Positions 7,565 through 15,087 of a stretch of 64,000 nucleotides of DNA are shown one piece after another. Where the stretch lies: positions 1 through 64,000 of the forward strand of contig NZ_JAUTWQ010000005.1 in NCBI RefSeq assembly GCF_046719735.1. Reading direction: 5' to 3'. A program made the translations under genes and the position numbers. Below the pieces are notes generated by a model. The model was given only the letters and a program-made list of their open reading frames with translations, ran no database searches and had not been told where the DNA came from. The stretch comes from Halobacillus_B rhizosphaerae. Its GTDB lineage: Bacteria > Bacillota > Bacilli > Bacillales > Halobacillaceae. Position 1 is the first letter of the stretch, and each line of letters opens with the position of its first letter.

Positions 7565-7918
7565 TTGTTTAAAAAACTATTTTCAATTATTTTTGGAACT
7601 ACGACAGCGCTATTTTCAAGTTTAGCTTTAATGACACATAATGGTGAATTACTAGTATCTCCGTCAATACAAATAATGTTGGGATTGGCTACAGGAAGTA
7701 CTGTAGTGAATGGAATATCTGCTTTTCATAAAAAACAAAAGGGAATAGGCTTGTTTTTTACTTTTATAACTCTATTTTTGCTTACTGTTATCCTTCTAAA
7801 TAACACCATGACTACCGAAGGAATTATTCCTGTATTAACTGTGTATATTATTTTCGGAGTTCCAATAGGTATCATTGCGATGCTTGAGCAGCGAATACAT
7901 ACTAGAAGTGAATGTTGA
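7565..7918 (+). CDS. small membrane protein, possibly DUF3953-like
   Basis: The 117-residue protein has four predicted membrane segments. After the second lies a basic patch, HKKQKGIG, followed by LFFTFITLFLLTVILL. The order resembles the DUF3953/YczI-type small membrane proteins of Bacillaceae (a GNFEL-MP like stretch, then KKRK-GY, then a helix), but the match is loose. The start is a TTG with GAAGGGA six bases upstream. It is the last member of the accessory row and is followed by a hairpin terminator. No function is known. Confidence 0.6.
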   Translation: MFKKLFSIIFGTTTALFSSLALMTHNGELLVSPSIQIMLGLATGSTVVNGISAFHKKQKGIGLFFTFITLFLLTVILLNNTMTTEGIIPVLTVYIIFGVPIGIIAMLEQRIHTRSEC

Positions 7919-7963
7919 TATAGGTATTTTAGTAAACGGTCCATTAATGAAATAAGCCCAATT

Positions 7964-8003
7964 AAAAAAGAGGAACTCCCGTGAAATAGGAAGTTCTTCT
8001 TTG
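7964..8003. terminator. bidirectional terminator
   Basis: AAAGAGGAACTCCC and GGAAGTTCTTCTTT form a stem with an A-run on one side and T-rich sequence on the other. It lies between two convergent genes and can serve both. Confidence 0.65.
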
Positions 8004-8066
8004 TCAGGGAGCTCATAACTATACTAAACCTTTACCGTGCCATTCGATTTGTCTAACCAAGAGCAT

Positions 8067-8705
8067 TTAGACAGCCTCTTGATAAACGCGTTCTCCGTCA
8101 GGATGAAATTTATAATAAAGCGGGTAGGCTCTAATATAACAAAGCTGGATAACTGGACCTAGGAATAACATAGGAGCTAATGTTCCAAGCCCTACAGGTC
8201 CACCTATCAACAAGGCAAGAGACGTCATGATTACTGCTACTACTGTTTGTCCAGACTGAATGCTTAAGTTGAAACGAGCGCTGACGGCTAAGAATAACTG
8301 ATCCACAGGTGCACGCGGGAACTGAGGCAGAATGTAAATGGCGACCCCCAGCCCAATGATCACTACCCCTGCTAATAAAGTTAATACTTGCAATACAAAA
8401 GGTGCTGAAGTTAGATTTACGTTTTTAAAAACGACTTCCAGCCAAAAATCCAGAGTAATACTTTCTAAAAATACAGGAACAACTGCCCTTGGTTCGGGCC
8501 GCTGCTTCATTAATTTCGCATTAACGAAAATGATGATGAGTTGAAATGTACCGTACCAAAATCCTACCGTAAAACCGAGGTGGTCTGTGACACCGATAAA
8601 AAATGATGTCCAAAATCCAGCCCCTAATGAAGCATTAATCAAGAGCGCAACTCCAAAGAAATTAATGAGCATTCCTGCCAGGTAAACAAAGGAACGATAA
8701 AGCAT
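8067..8705 (-). CDS. YczE/YyaS/YitT-type membrane protein
   Basis: This 212-residue protein has five or six hydrophobic segments and starts MLYRSFVYLAGMLINFFGVALLINASLGAGFW. The pattern of an N-terminal helix followed by G-(A/S)-L-G-A-x-W is characteristic of the YczE group. These are integral membrane proteins; YczE of B. subtilis is linked to lipopeptide production, but the biochemical role is not known. GGGAGGAG precedes the ATG on the minus strand. The gene is alone and is convergent with the accessory row. Confidence 0.75.
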   Translation of the reverse strand: MLYRSFVYLAGMLINFFGVALLINASLGAGFWTSFFIGVTDHLGFTVGFWYGTFQLIIIFVNAKLMKQRPEPRAVVPVFLESITLDFWLEVVFKNVNLTSAPFVLQVLTLLAGVVIIGLGVAIYILPQFPRAPVDQLFLAVSARFNLSIQSGQTVVAVIMTSLALLIGGPVGLGTLAPMLFLGPVIQLCYIRAYPLYYKFHPDGERVYQEAV

Positions 8706-8950
8706 GACGAACTCCTCCCTTCCATAATAAAGTCATGATAATAGAGACCTTCCTCTAAAAATCTGAACACAATTTTATTAGGGATTGATTTTACCGTCAA
8801 TCGTAAAATCTTATAGAATTATTCTGATTTTAGTTAGGGTCCATAAGAAAACAACCATTGCGGGAAGGTAAGGGTGAAGCATTTGCTTATCCAATTAAAG
8901 AAGATGAAGGATAATTGACAAGCGCAAAATGAGAGAAGGAGAGATCTACC

Positions 8951-9499
8951 TTGGAACTACAACATAAACAATTTCACAATCATGAAGTGGAATACTGGAT
9001 TAGATCGGCACGAGAAGAGGATGCTAAGCGCTTGTCTGAAATCAGACTGAAAATTGACGGGGAAACCGAGAACTTAGATAGAGAACAAGGGGAAGATTAT
9101 ATCGATGAAAAAGCTTTTAAACAACTCATAAAGGAAGATGCACAGCGGGGAAATAATCTTTTTTTAGTATCAGAAGTAAATGGGGAAATTGTAGGCTATT
9201 CCAGATGTGAAGGGAAAGTGTTGAAGAGAAGTGCCCATAAAGCTGAATTTGGCTTGGCTATTTTAAAAGCATTCTGGGGATTAGGGATAGGGGGGAATTT
9301 GCTGCGAGAAACTGTTCACTGGGCAGATGAAGCTGGAATTAAGAAAGTAACTTTGAATGTCATGGAAACGAATGATAAAGCTATTAATCTCTATAAGAAA
9401 TTTGGTTTTGTAATCGAAGGTATTTTAAAGAAAGACAAGCAGCTATCGGATGGGGAATTCTATAATACCGTAATGATGGCAAGATTTCATGGGGAATGA
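8951..9499 (+). CDS. GNAT family N-acetyltransferase
   Basis: The 182-residue product has the GNAT core. Strand 4 is FGLAILKAFWGLGIGGNLL, with the acetyl-CoA pyrophosphate loop (W-G-L-G-I-G). The later NVMETNDKAINLYKKFGFVIEG is the usual motif B ending in a substrate-closing strand. It transfers acetyl from acetyl-CoA to an amine, and the acceptor is unknown. The N-terminal 25 residues precede the fold. The start is TTG with GAAGGAGAG at correct distance, and no nearby ATG is better placed. The gene is monocistronic. Confidence 0.85.
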   Translation: MELQHKQFHNHEVEYWIRSAREEDAKRLSEIRLKIDGETENLDREQGEDYIDEKAFKQLIKEDAQRGNNLFLVSEVNGEIVGYSRCEGKVLKRSAHKAEFGLAILKAFWGLGIGGNLLRETVHWADEAGIKKVTLNVMETNDKAINLYKKFGFVIEGILKKDKQLSDGEFYNTVMMARFHGE

Positions 9500-9585
9500 A
9501 TTTTTATAGATGAAACGTAGAACGAACAAGGAGCTATTACCTCATTGCGCCTGAAACGGCATGCAATCTTAGAGAGGGGGAGAAT

Positions 9586-9888
9586 ATGAAGAAGTGCAGC
9601 TCTTGCGGCAACCGCATATCACGTTGGTACATTATTAAGGAAACGTTAGGGAAGAAACAATATCCATTGGTGTGTGATCAATGTGGACAGAAACTATATT
9701 TTACAGCAAGGTCATTGAAAATCTCTTACTCTTTAGTGCCCGTTTTGCCAATAGTGCTTCTTCTTTTACTCCTATTCCATATCCCAGATTGGATAGCAGG
9801 CGTTGTTATTTTAATTCTCTTAACAAGCTTGTTCGTTATATATCCCTCTATTGTTCAATTGACAAATGATGAAGAAAGATGGTTTTAA
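9586..9888 (+). CDS. cxxc_20_cxxc family membrane protein
   Basis: The 100-residue protein has two CxxC pairs about 26 residues apart, CSSCGN at residue 4 and CDQCGQ at residue 30. Two hydrophobic helices follow, at about residues 50-66 and 69-87. This matches the short Bacillaceae family named cxxc_20_cxxc (TIGR04104). The cysteines should bind zinc on the cytoplasmic side. No role has been established. GAGGGGGAG precedes the ATG and a strong terminator follows. It is convergent with the ABC exporter operon. Confidence 0.75.
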   Translation: MKKCSSCGNRISRWYIIKETLGKKQYPLVCDQCGQKLYFTARSLKISYSLVPVLPIVLLLLLLFHIPDWIAGVVILILLTSLFVIYPSIVQLTNDEERWF

Positions 9889-9922
9889 CTAGAAGTGAGG
9901 CTCACACAACATTATGTATGTA

Positions 9923-9953
9923 AAAGAGGGAGCGGCATTCGCTCCCTCTTTGC
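9923..9953. terminator. bidirectional terminator
   Basis: AAAGAGGGAGCG, a four-base loop and CGCTCCCTCTTT form a perfect stem with A- and T-runs on both flanks. It separates the convergent CxxC protein gene and the ABC exporter operon. Confidence 0.9.
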
Positions 9954-9955
9954 AT

Positions 9956-11815
9956 TTACCCAGCGGCTTTCTTAGAAAACTGGCTATTGTACAGGTCAAA
10001 ATAGAAACCTTCTTGAGCTAAGAGCTCTTCATGTGTGCCTTGTTCGATAACGGTGCCCTGATCCATGACGAGAATGAGGTCAGAGTCACGGATTGTAGAT
10101 AGGCGGTGGGCAATGACGAAACTGGTACGCCCCGCCATTAGATGATTCATGGCCTGCTGGATCAGGACCTCAGTCCGGGTATCCACGCTTGAGGTAGCCT
10201 CATCTAATATCATAATCGAAGGGTCTGCTAAAATGGCCCGAGCTATGGTTATCAGCTGTTTCTGGCCTTGAGAAATGTTGGATGCTTCTTCATTTAAAAT
10301 CGTGTCATAGCCTTCTGGCAGAGTCCGAATGAAATGGTCCGCATGGGCCATTTCTGCAGCCAAAATAATTTCTTCCTCGGTTGCGTCCTTTTTACCATAA
10401 GCAATATTTTCTTTAATGGTTCCGTTGAACAGCCAGGTATCCTGAAGAACCATTCCAAAGTTTTGACGCAGTTCGCTTCTGGATAGCTCTCTTGTATCTA
10501 TCCCATCTATTTTAATGCTGCCGCCATTCAATTCATAAAAGCGCATTAACAGATTAATAAGCGTCGTTTTTCCAGCTCCGGTAGGACCAACGATTGCTAC
10601 GGTCTGTCCTTGCTGGACCGCTATGTTCATATCCTCGATAAGTAAATCATTCTCATACCCAAAGTCCACGTGTTCGAAAGTGACGGTGCCGGATTTTTCA
10701 CCTATATGCTGGGATGCATTTTCTTTTTCCTCTTCTTTCTCATCAAGCAGTTCAAATACTCGTTCAGCTGCAGCGACAGTAGATTGGATGATGTTCGCGA
10801 TATTAGCGGTTTGGGTAATAGGTTGAGTGAACTGTCGTGTATAAGTGATAAACGCCTGGATATCACCAATCGATATCGCCCGCTGTGTTACCAGTATCCC
10901 GCCTACCACACTGATTAAAACATAACTGATATTTCCTATAAAGGTCATGATCGGCATGATAATCCCAGAGATAAACTGAGCCTTGCTGCCTGCTTGATAT
11001 AATTCATCATTAACGTCGTCGAACTCGTCGCCTGCTTTCTTTTCATGGCCAAAGGCTTTAACGACTTGATGACCTGTAAACATTTCTTCAATATGGCCGT
11101 TCAATTGACCTAGTGTTCGCTGCTGGTCTGCAAAATATTTCTGGGACCTTTTTAAAATTGGCCTGATCGCAAAAATGGAGAGTGGCAGACTCACGATCGA
11201 GATTAAAGTCAATAAAGGACTTATGGATAACATCATAATGACAATCCCAACAATCGTTACGATTGAGGTGATAAACTGAGTTAAGCTTTGCTGCAGTGTA
11301 CTGCTGATCGTATCGATGTCGTTAGTCATACGGCTGAGAATATCCCCGTTAGAATGACTGTCAAAATAACGCAGCGGCAGTTTTTCCAGCTTCTGGTTTA
11401 CATCTTCCCTAAGGTCATAGGCCGTCTTTTGGGCGACGCTGGACATAATATACTGCTGGATAAAGTTGAAGATACTGCTAATTACATAAAGTCCAGCTAA
11501 TATGAATAAGATTTGTGCAATCCGATGAAAGTCAATTCCACCCCCCTGGACGCCTTTCATTTTATCATAAGCGCCTTCGAACAATTCAGTTATAGCAGTA
11601 CCCATAATTTTAGGTCCGACAATCGAAAAGACTGTACTTAATATCGCAGCGAAGAAAACGGCCGTTAATGCTTTGCTGCGAGGTCTCAAGTAACCTATGA
11701 GTCTTTTTAAAGTTGCTTTGAAGTTTTTTGGCTTTTGACCCATCATCATCATATTCCCGCCGCCAGGGCCAAATCCCGCCGGTCCTCCGCGTTGAGGTCT
11801 TCGTTGGTTACTCAT
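9956..11815 (-). CDS. ABC exporter subunit with catalytic Walker B (YfiC-like)
   Basis: This 619-residue half-transporter has a Gly/Met-rich start, six membrane helices (about 45-340) and a nucleotide-binding domain. The Walker A is GPTGAGKTT (410-418) and the Walker B is IMILDEATSSVD with catalytic E539. The switch is H570. The signature is altered to NISQGQKQ (513-520) instead of LSGGQ. The adjacent gene shows the opposite defects, so the two should pair as a heterodimer with one working ATP site, as in BmrCD-type exporters. Its ATG overlaps the stop of the upstream ABC gene by four bases. It is the last gene of the marR-ABC-ABC operon. The substrate is probably a drug or lipid. Confidence 0.9.
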   Translation of the reverse strand: MSNQRRPQRGGPAGFGPGGGNMMMMGQKPKNFKATLKRLIGYLRPRSKALTAVFFAAILSTVFSIVGPKIMGTAITELFEGAYDKMKGVQGGGIDFHRIAQILFILAGLYVISSIFNFIQQYIMSSVAQKTAYDLREDVNQKLEKLPLRYFDSHSNGDILSRMTNDIDTISSTLQQSLTQFITSIVTIVGIVIMMLSISPLLTLISIVSLPLSIFAIRPILKRSQKYFADQQRTLGQLNGHIEEMFTGHQVVKAFGHEKKAGDEFDDVNDELYQAGSKAQFISGIIMPIMTFIGNISYVLISVVGGILVTQRAISIGDIQAFITYTRQFTQPITQTANIANIIQSTVAAAERVFELLDEKEEEKENASQHIGEKSGTVTFEHVDFGYENDLLIEDMNIAVQQGQTVAIVGPTGAGKTTLINLLMRFYELNGGSIKIDGIDTRELSRSELRQNFGMVLQDTWLFNGTIKENIAYGKKDATEEEIILAAEMAHADHFIRTLPEGYDTILNEEASNISQGQKQLITIARAILADPSIMILDEATSSVDTRTEVLIQQAMNHLMAGRTSFVIAHRLSTIRDSDLILVMDQGTVIEQGTHEELLAQEGFYFDLYNSQFSKKAAG

Positions 11816-13536
11816 GCTGATTCCTCCTCTGTGAGCTGTGACTTAACAATTTCACGGTAAACATCGCTCGTTTCAATCAGCTCTTCATGAGTGCCAGTGC
11901 CTGCAATACGGCCTTCTTCTAGAACGATAATCCGATCTGCATCAATGACGGTACTCACACGCTGAGCGACAATGACCACCGTTGCTTCTTTTGTTTCTTC
12001 CATTAAAGCGGAACGGAGGCGAGCATCCGTTTGATAATCCAAAGCGGAGAAACTGTCATCGAAAATATATAGATCTGGCTGCCTGATCAGCGCTCTTGCA
12101 ATAGATAACCTCTGCTTTTGACCTCCGGATAAATTTGATCCGCCTTGCTCGATTTCTGAATCATAACCGTCTGGAAGCTTGTTAATAAATTCTTCTGCCT
12201 GTGCAATTTGCGCCGCGTGGACGAGCTCACTTTCGGAAGCTTCTTCTTTACCAAACCGAATGTTTTCAGCGATGGTTCCAGAGAAAAGCGTCGCCTTTTG
12301 AGGAACCAGACCAATTTTAGAGCGGATTTCCCTTTGAGAAGCTTCTTTAATATCCACTCCATTCACACGAATCGCGCCGTTAGATATTTCATAAAAGCGT
12401 GGAATTAATTGAACCAGGGTAGATTTCCCTGATCCTGTACCGCCAATGATAGCCGTAACCTCACCGGGATTTGCTGTGAAACTAATCTCTGACAATGCTG
12501 GTTCCTCAGCTCCTGGATAATGAAAGGTCACGTGGTCAAACTCAAGAGTTCCTTTGCTGCGATCAGCTTGTTGATCACCGTTATCTCCAAATGCCGGTTC
12601 CATTTCCAAAACCTGGTTTATTCGTTTTGCGGAAACATCTGCCCGAGGAACCATAACGAACATCATGGATGCCATAACTAATGCGAACATAATTTGCATG
12701 ACGTATTGGATGAAAGCCATTAGATCACCAATTTGCATACCGCCATGGTCAATACGTATTCCGCCGAACCAAATAACTAAAACAACCGTTAAATTCATAA
12801 CTAACATCATGACAGGCATCATAAGCGCCATGATTTTGTTTACTTTAATCGATACATCTGTTAACTCTTTATTTGTTCGTTTAAGTCGTTCTTTTTCTTC
12901 TTTTTCGCTGCTAAATGCACGGATTACTCGAATTCCCGTGAGGTTTTCTCTGAAGATAAGGTTTAAGCGGTCCAGTTTTTTCTGCACCGTCCGGAACAAA
13001 GGAATTCCTTTGTAGAGAATTAACAGGATGGATCCAATAAGGACAGGCATGATCAGCACAATGACTAGAGCAAGCTTGGCATCCTTTAAAACCGCCATAA
13101 TAATCCCGCCGACCAGCATAATCGGAGCTCCTATAATCATTCTCAGCATCATAATGGTCACTTGCTGAACTTGAGTAATGTCGTTTGTAGACCGGGTAAT
13201 GAGAGAGGCGGTTCCTACCTCATCAAATTCCTGGAGAGAGAAATTCTCAACATGATAAAAAAGTTTCCTTCGTACGTCTCTCCCTAAGCCAATCGCTGCT
13301 TTAGAGGAATAGTAGCTCGCTATTACAGATGCAATCGCTCCAAGAGCAGAAACAGCAAGCATGACTCCACCAATCTTCCAAATATACGAAACATTACCCA
13401 CGACTACCCCCTTGTCAACAATGTCAGACATAAGAGTGGGAAGGTAAAGATTCGCCATTGATTGTAGGAAAATAAGAACGAAAACAGCGATAATCATCCA
13501 TTTGTAAACGGATAGATGTTTTAATAATTTGATCAT
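11812..13536 (-). CDS. ABC exporter subunit with degenerate Walker B (YfiB-like)
   Basis: This 574-residue half-transporter has six membrane helices (about 12-290) and a nucleotide-binding domain. The Walker A is GGTGSGKST (365-373) and the signature is the canonical LSGGQ (469-473). The Walker B ends LYIFDDSFSALD, with aspartate at the catalytic glutamate position (D494). The switch histidine is replaced by glutamine (VAQR, Q525). This is the non-catalytic partner pattern of heterodimeric exporters and complements the downstream subunit. The start overlaps the marR stop by four bases, which implies translational coupling and equal amounts of the two subunits. Confidence 0.9.
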   Translation of the reverse strand: MIKLLKHLSVYKWMIIAVFVLIFLQSMANLYLPTLMSDIVDKGVVVGNVSYIWKIGGVMLAVSALGAIASVIASYYSSKAAIGLGRDVRRKLFYHVENFSLQEFDEVGTASLITRSTNDITQVQQVTIMMLRMIIGAPIMLVGGIIMAVLKDAKLALVIVLIMPVLIGSILLILYKGIPLFRTVQKKLDRLNLIFRENLTGIRVIRAFSSEKEEKERLKRTNKELTDVSIKVNKIMALMMPVMMLVMNLTVVLVIWFGGIRIDHGGMQIGDLMAFIQYVMQIMFALVMASMMFVMVPRADVSAKRINQVLEMEPAFGDNGDQQADRSKGTLEFDHVTFHYPGAEEPALSEISFTANPGEVTAIIGGTGSGKSTLVQLIPRFYEISNGAIRVNGVDIKEASQREIRSKIGLVPQKATLFSGTIAENIRFGKEEASESELVHAAQIAQAEEFINKLPDGYDSEIEQGGSNLSGGQKQRLSIARALIRQPDLYIFDDSFSALDYQTDARLRSALMEETKEATVVIVAQRVSTVIDADRIIVLEEGRIAGTGTHEELIETSDVYREIVKSQLTEEESA

Positions 13537-14018
13537 GTATGATCATCCCCTTGTTCCGATGTTTGCTCTTCAAAAAAGATAGAAAGCTGTTGAAGCGAAG
13601 ACAAAAATTCTTTAAATTGTGTTTCTGAGAACAGGTCTGCAGCAGAATTTGTTATTTGGTGAATGCTACCTTCTTGCAAATGGATTCTCGAAAGGAGTTC
13701 TAACCCTTGTTCGCTAAGGGAAAGCTGCACCTCCCGGCGATTATCTTCGACTTGTTTCCGATGGAGAAGCCCAGCTTGAACTAGGCCATCTACCGACTGA
13801 CTCAGCGTACTTTTTGGTAAAAAAGTTTTTTTGCCTACTAATTTTTGGGTCATTTCCTTTTCGAGAGAAAGGGTGATTAAAATGGTGTATTGAGGTACGG
13901 ATAAATTGTTCATGCTTGCAGTTTTCTGGACAAATTGTGCGATATTTTTATTTAGTCTTGAGAATCCTCGCAGCAGTTGAATGCCTCGGGGAAGGTTATC
14001 TTCATTTTTCATACTCAT
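13533..14018 (-). CDS. MarR family transcriptional regulator
   Basis: The 161-residue protein has the MarR winged-helix plan: an N-terminal dimer helix, then SVPQYTILITLSLEKEMTQKLVGKKTFLPKSTLSQSVDGLVQAGLL as helix-turn-helix and the wing HRKQVEDNRREVQLSLSEQG. It most likely represses its own operon and responds to a ligand that the ABC exporter removes. AAAGGAG lies six bases before the ATG at 14018. Upstream, AGTTCCNAAT occurs twice in the same direction between 14044 and 14072, which could be an operator. MarR sites are usually palindromic, so that remains weak. Confidence 0.85.
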   Translation of the reverse strand: MSMKNEDNLPRGIQLLRGFSRLNKNIAQFVQKTASMNNLSVPQYTILITLSLEKEMTQKLVGKKTFLPKSTLSQSVDGLVQAGLLHRKQVEDNRREVQLSLSEQGLELLSRIHLQEGSIHQITNSAADLFSETQFKEFLSSLQQLSIFFEEQTSEQGDDHT

Positions 14019-14342
14019 TTCTCACTCCTTTAGTATAATTCAATTAGGAACTGTTCATATTGGAACTATTTAATTTTAGATCTAATTGGATGAAGAGTCA
14101 AAGATAATTTTTCCCAATTTAAAACTATTTTAAAGAGGGAGAGGAGAAGATAAGCATATAGAAAAAATTTCGAATAGAAAATCCCGTAAATAAAAGGAGG
14201 AATTATCCGCGATTCAACGTTCAAGGTGTTCACCATCCTAACTTTCGTGAAATTTGTTAAAATGTAAAGAGTAATAAAGGAGTTAAGAAGATTAAATCTT
14301 GATACTAATGAGAATGAGAAGTGAAAAAGGGGTAGTAGATGT

Positions 14343-14798
14343 ATGGAAAACAAGAGATTAACTATACAAGAAATGCTTCCAGGTGCCTGGGAGTTAGTGA
14401 GTTATCAGGTAATGGATTCAAGAGGAAATGTTACCTATCCACTTGGAGCTGATGCCACAGGAATGGCTATTTTTCTTGCAGAGGGATTTATGTCCGTGCA
14501 AATCATGAGTTCAGGAAGGCCGTTGTATGCTGGTGGGGACATTCATCAAGGACCGGATAATGCTATGATCGCAGCAGCTAAAGGCTACCTTGCCTATTCA
14601 GGTTCCTATCAGATATTTGAAGACCAAGGTATGGTGGAACAACAAATGGAAGTGAGCTTAAACCCGAATTGGGCAGGAGATAACCAGCCGAGGTACATTC
14701 AATTCCTAGATGAGCGCCTAATTATTAATAGTCAGCCTGTGTTTATTCATGGTCAAGAACAAAATACTAAACTGATTTGGAAGAGGGCGGAATCTTAA
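14343..14798 (+). CDS. lipocalin-like domain protein
   Basis: This 151-residue protein matches the lipocalin-like domain family (PF13924). It opens with LPGAWELVSYQVMDSRGNVTYPLG, continues with GMAIFLAEGFMSVQIMSSGRP and a YSGSYQIFEDQG strand, and ends with RLIINSQPV...KLIWKRAES. The fold is a small beta barrel that may bind a hydrophobic ligand. No signal peptide is present. The ATG follows AAAAAGGGG after a somewhat long spacer. It diverges from the marR operon and is followed by a strong terminator. The function is not known. Confidence 0.75.
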   Translation: MENKRLTIQEMLPGAWELVSYQVMDSRGNVTYPLGADATGMAIFLAEGFMSVQIMSSGRPLYAGGDIHQGPDNAMIAAAKGYLAYSGSYQIFEDQGMVEQQMEVSLNPNWAGDNQPRYIQFLDERLIINSQPVFIHGQEQNTKLIWKRAES

Positions 14799-14821
14799 TA
14801 ACTTTTAAACCCTCTTGAATT

Positions 14822-14860
14822 AGAAAGAAGCACCGAGCATGAATGCCCGGTGCTTCTTTC
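14822..14860 (+). terminator. terminator of the lipocalin-like gene
   Basis: GAAAGAAGCACCG-GC and GC-CGGTGCTTCTTTC form a long stem ending in a T-rich tail. Confidence 0.9.
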
Positions 14861-14927
14861 CTATGTTCTTCATCGACTGGCTAGGGGGGTAGATCTTGCC
14901 ATTGGGGATATGGCTGTTATTAACAAT

Positions 14928-14942
14928 GATAATCATTATCAA
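14928..14942. promoter_or_regulatory. Fur-type operator (perfect 7-1-7 inverted repeat)
   Basis: TGATAATCATTATCA is an exact match to the minimal Bacillus Fur box TGATAATNATTATCA. The longer 19-base window 14922-14940 matches the classic Fur consensus at 17 positions. PerR and Zur boxes differ in the outer bases. It lies 146 bases before the asparagine synthetase start and upstream of a TATAAT at 14986. Confidence 0.7.
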
Positions 14943-14985
14943 TGAAGAAGTCAATGTTTTTCTCATTAGGTTTTCATTTCCTGCA

Positions 14986-14991
14986 TATAAT
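14986..14991 (+). promoter_or_regulatory. candidate -10 element for asnB
   Basis: TATAAT matches the SigA -10 consensus exactly. The -35 position (around 14963) is weak, so activation or a different start remains possible. Confidence 0.4.
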
Positions 14992-15087
14992 CAGTTATGA
15001 TGTTTTTTTATTCGTCCCTGCAGCTTTCCATCAGAGAAGCTGAATATAGGGGACGATCACTTCAAGCGGCAAGGGATGGTGAAGCTG

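Noticed and set aside
8839..8912. A short frame ending in GEAFAYPIKEDEG before the GNAT gene
   Set aside because: It has no start codon or ribosome site and is too short to match a family. It may be a gene relic but cannot be supported.
12665..13015. A 116-codon plus-strand frame inside the ABC exporter gene
   Set aside because: It is the antisense shadow of a well-conserved membrane domain and has no ribosome site or family features.
14044..14072. Direct repeat AGTTCCNAAT upstream of the marR gene
   Set aside because: MarR proteins bind inverted repeats. A direct repeat this short in AT-rich DNA may be chance.
14066..14353. A 95-codon minus-strand frame upstream of the lipocalin-like gene
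   Set aside because: It overlaps the divergent promoter region and the start of a better-supported gene, has no ribosome site, and reads as low-complexity hydrophobic text.
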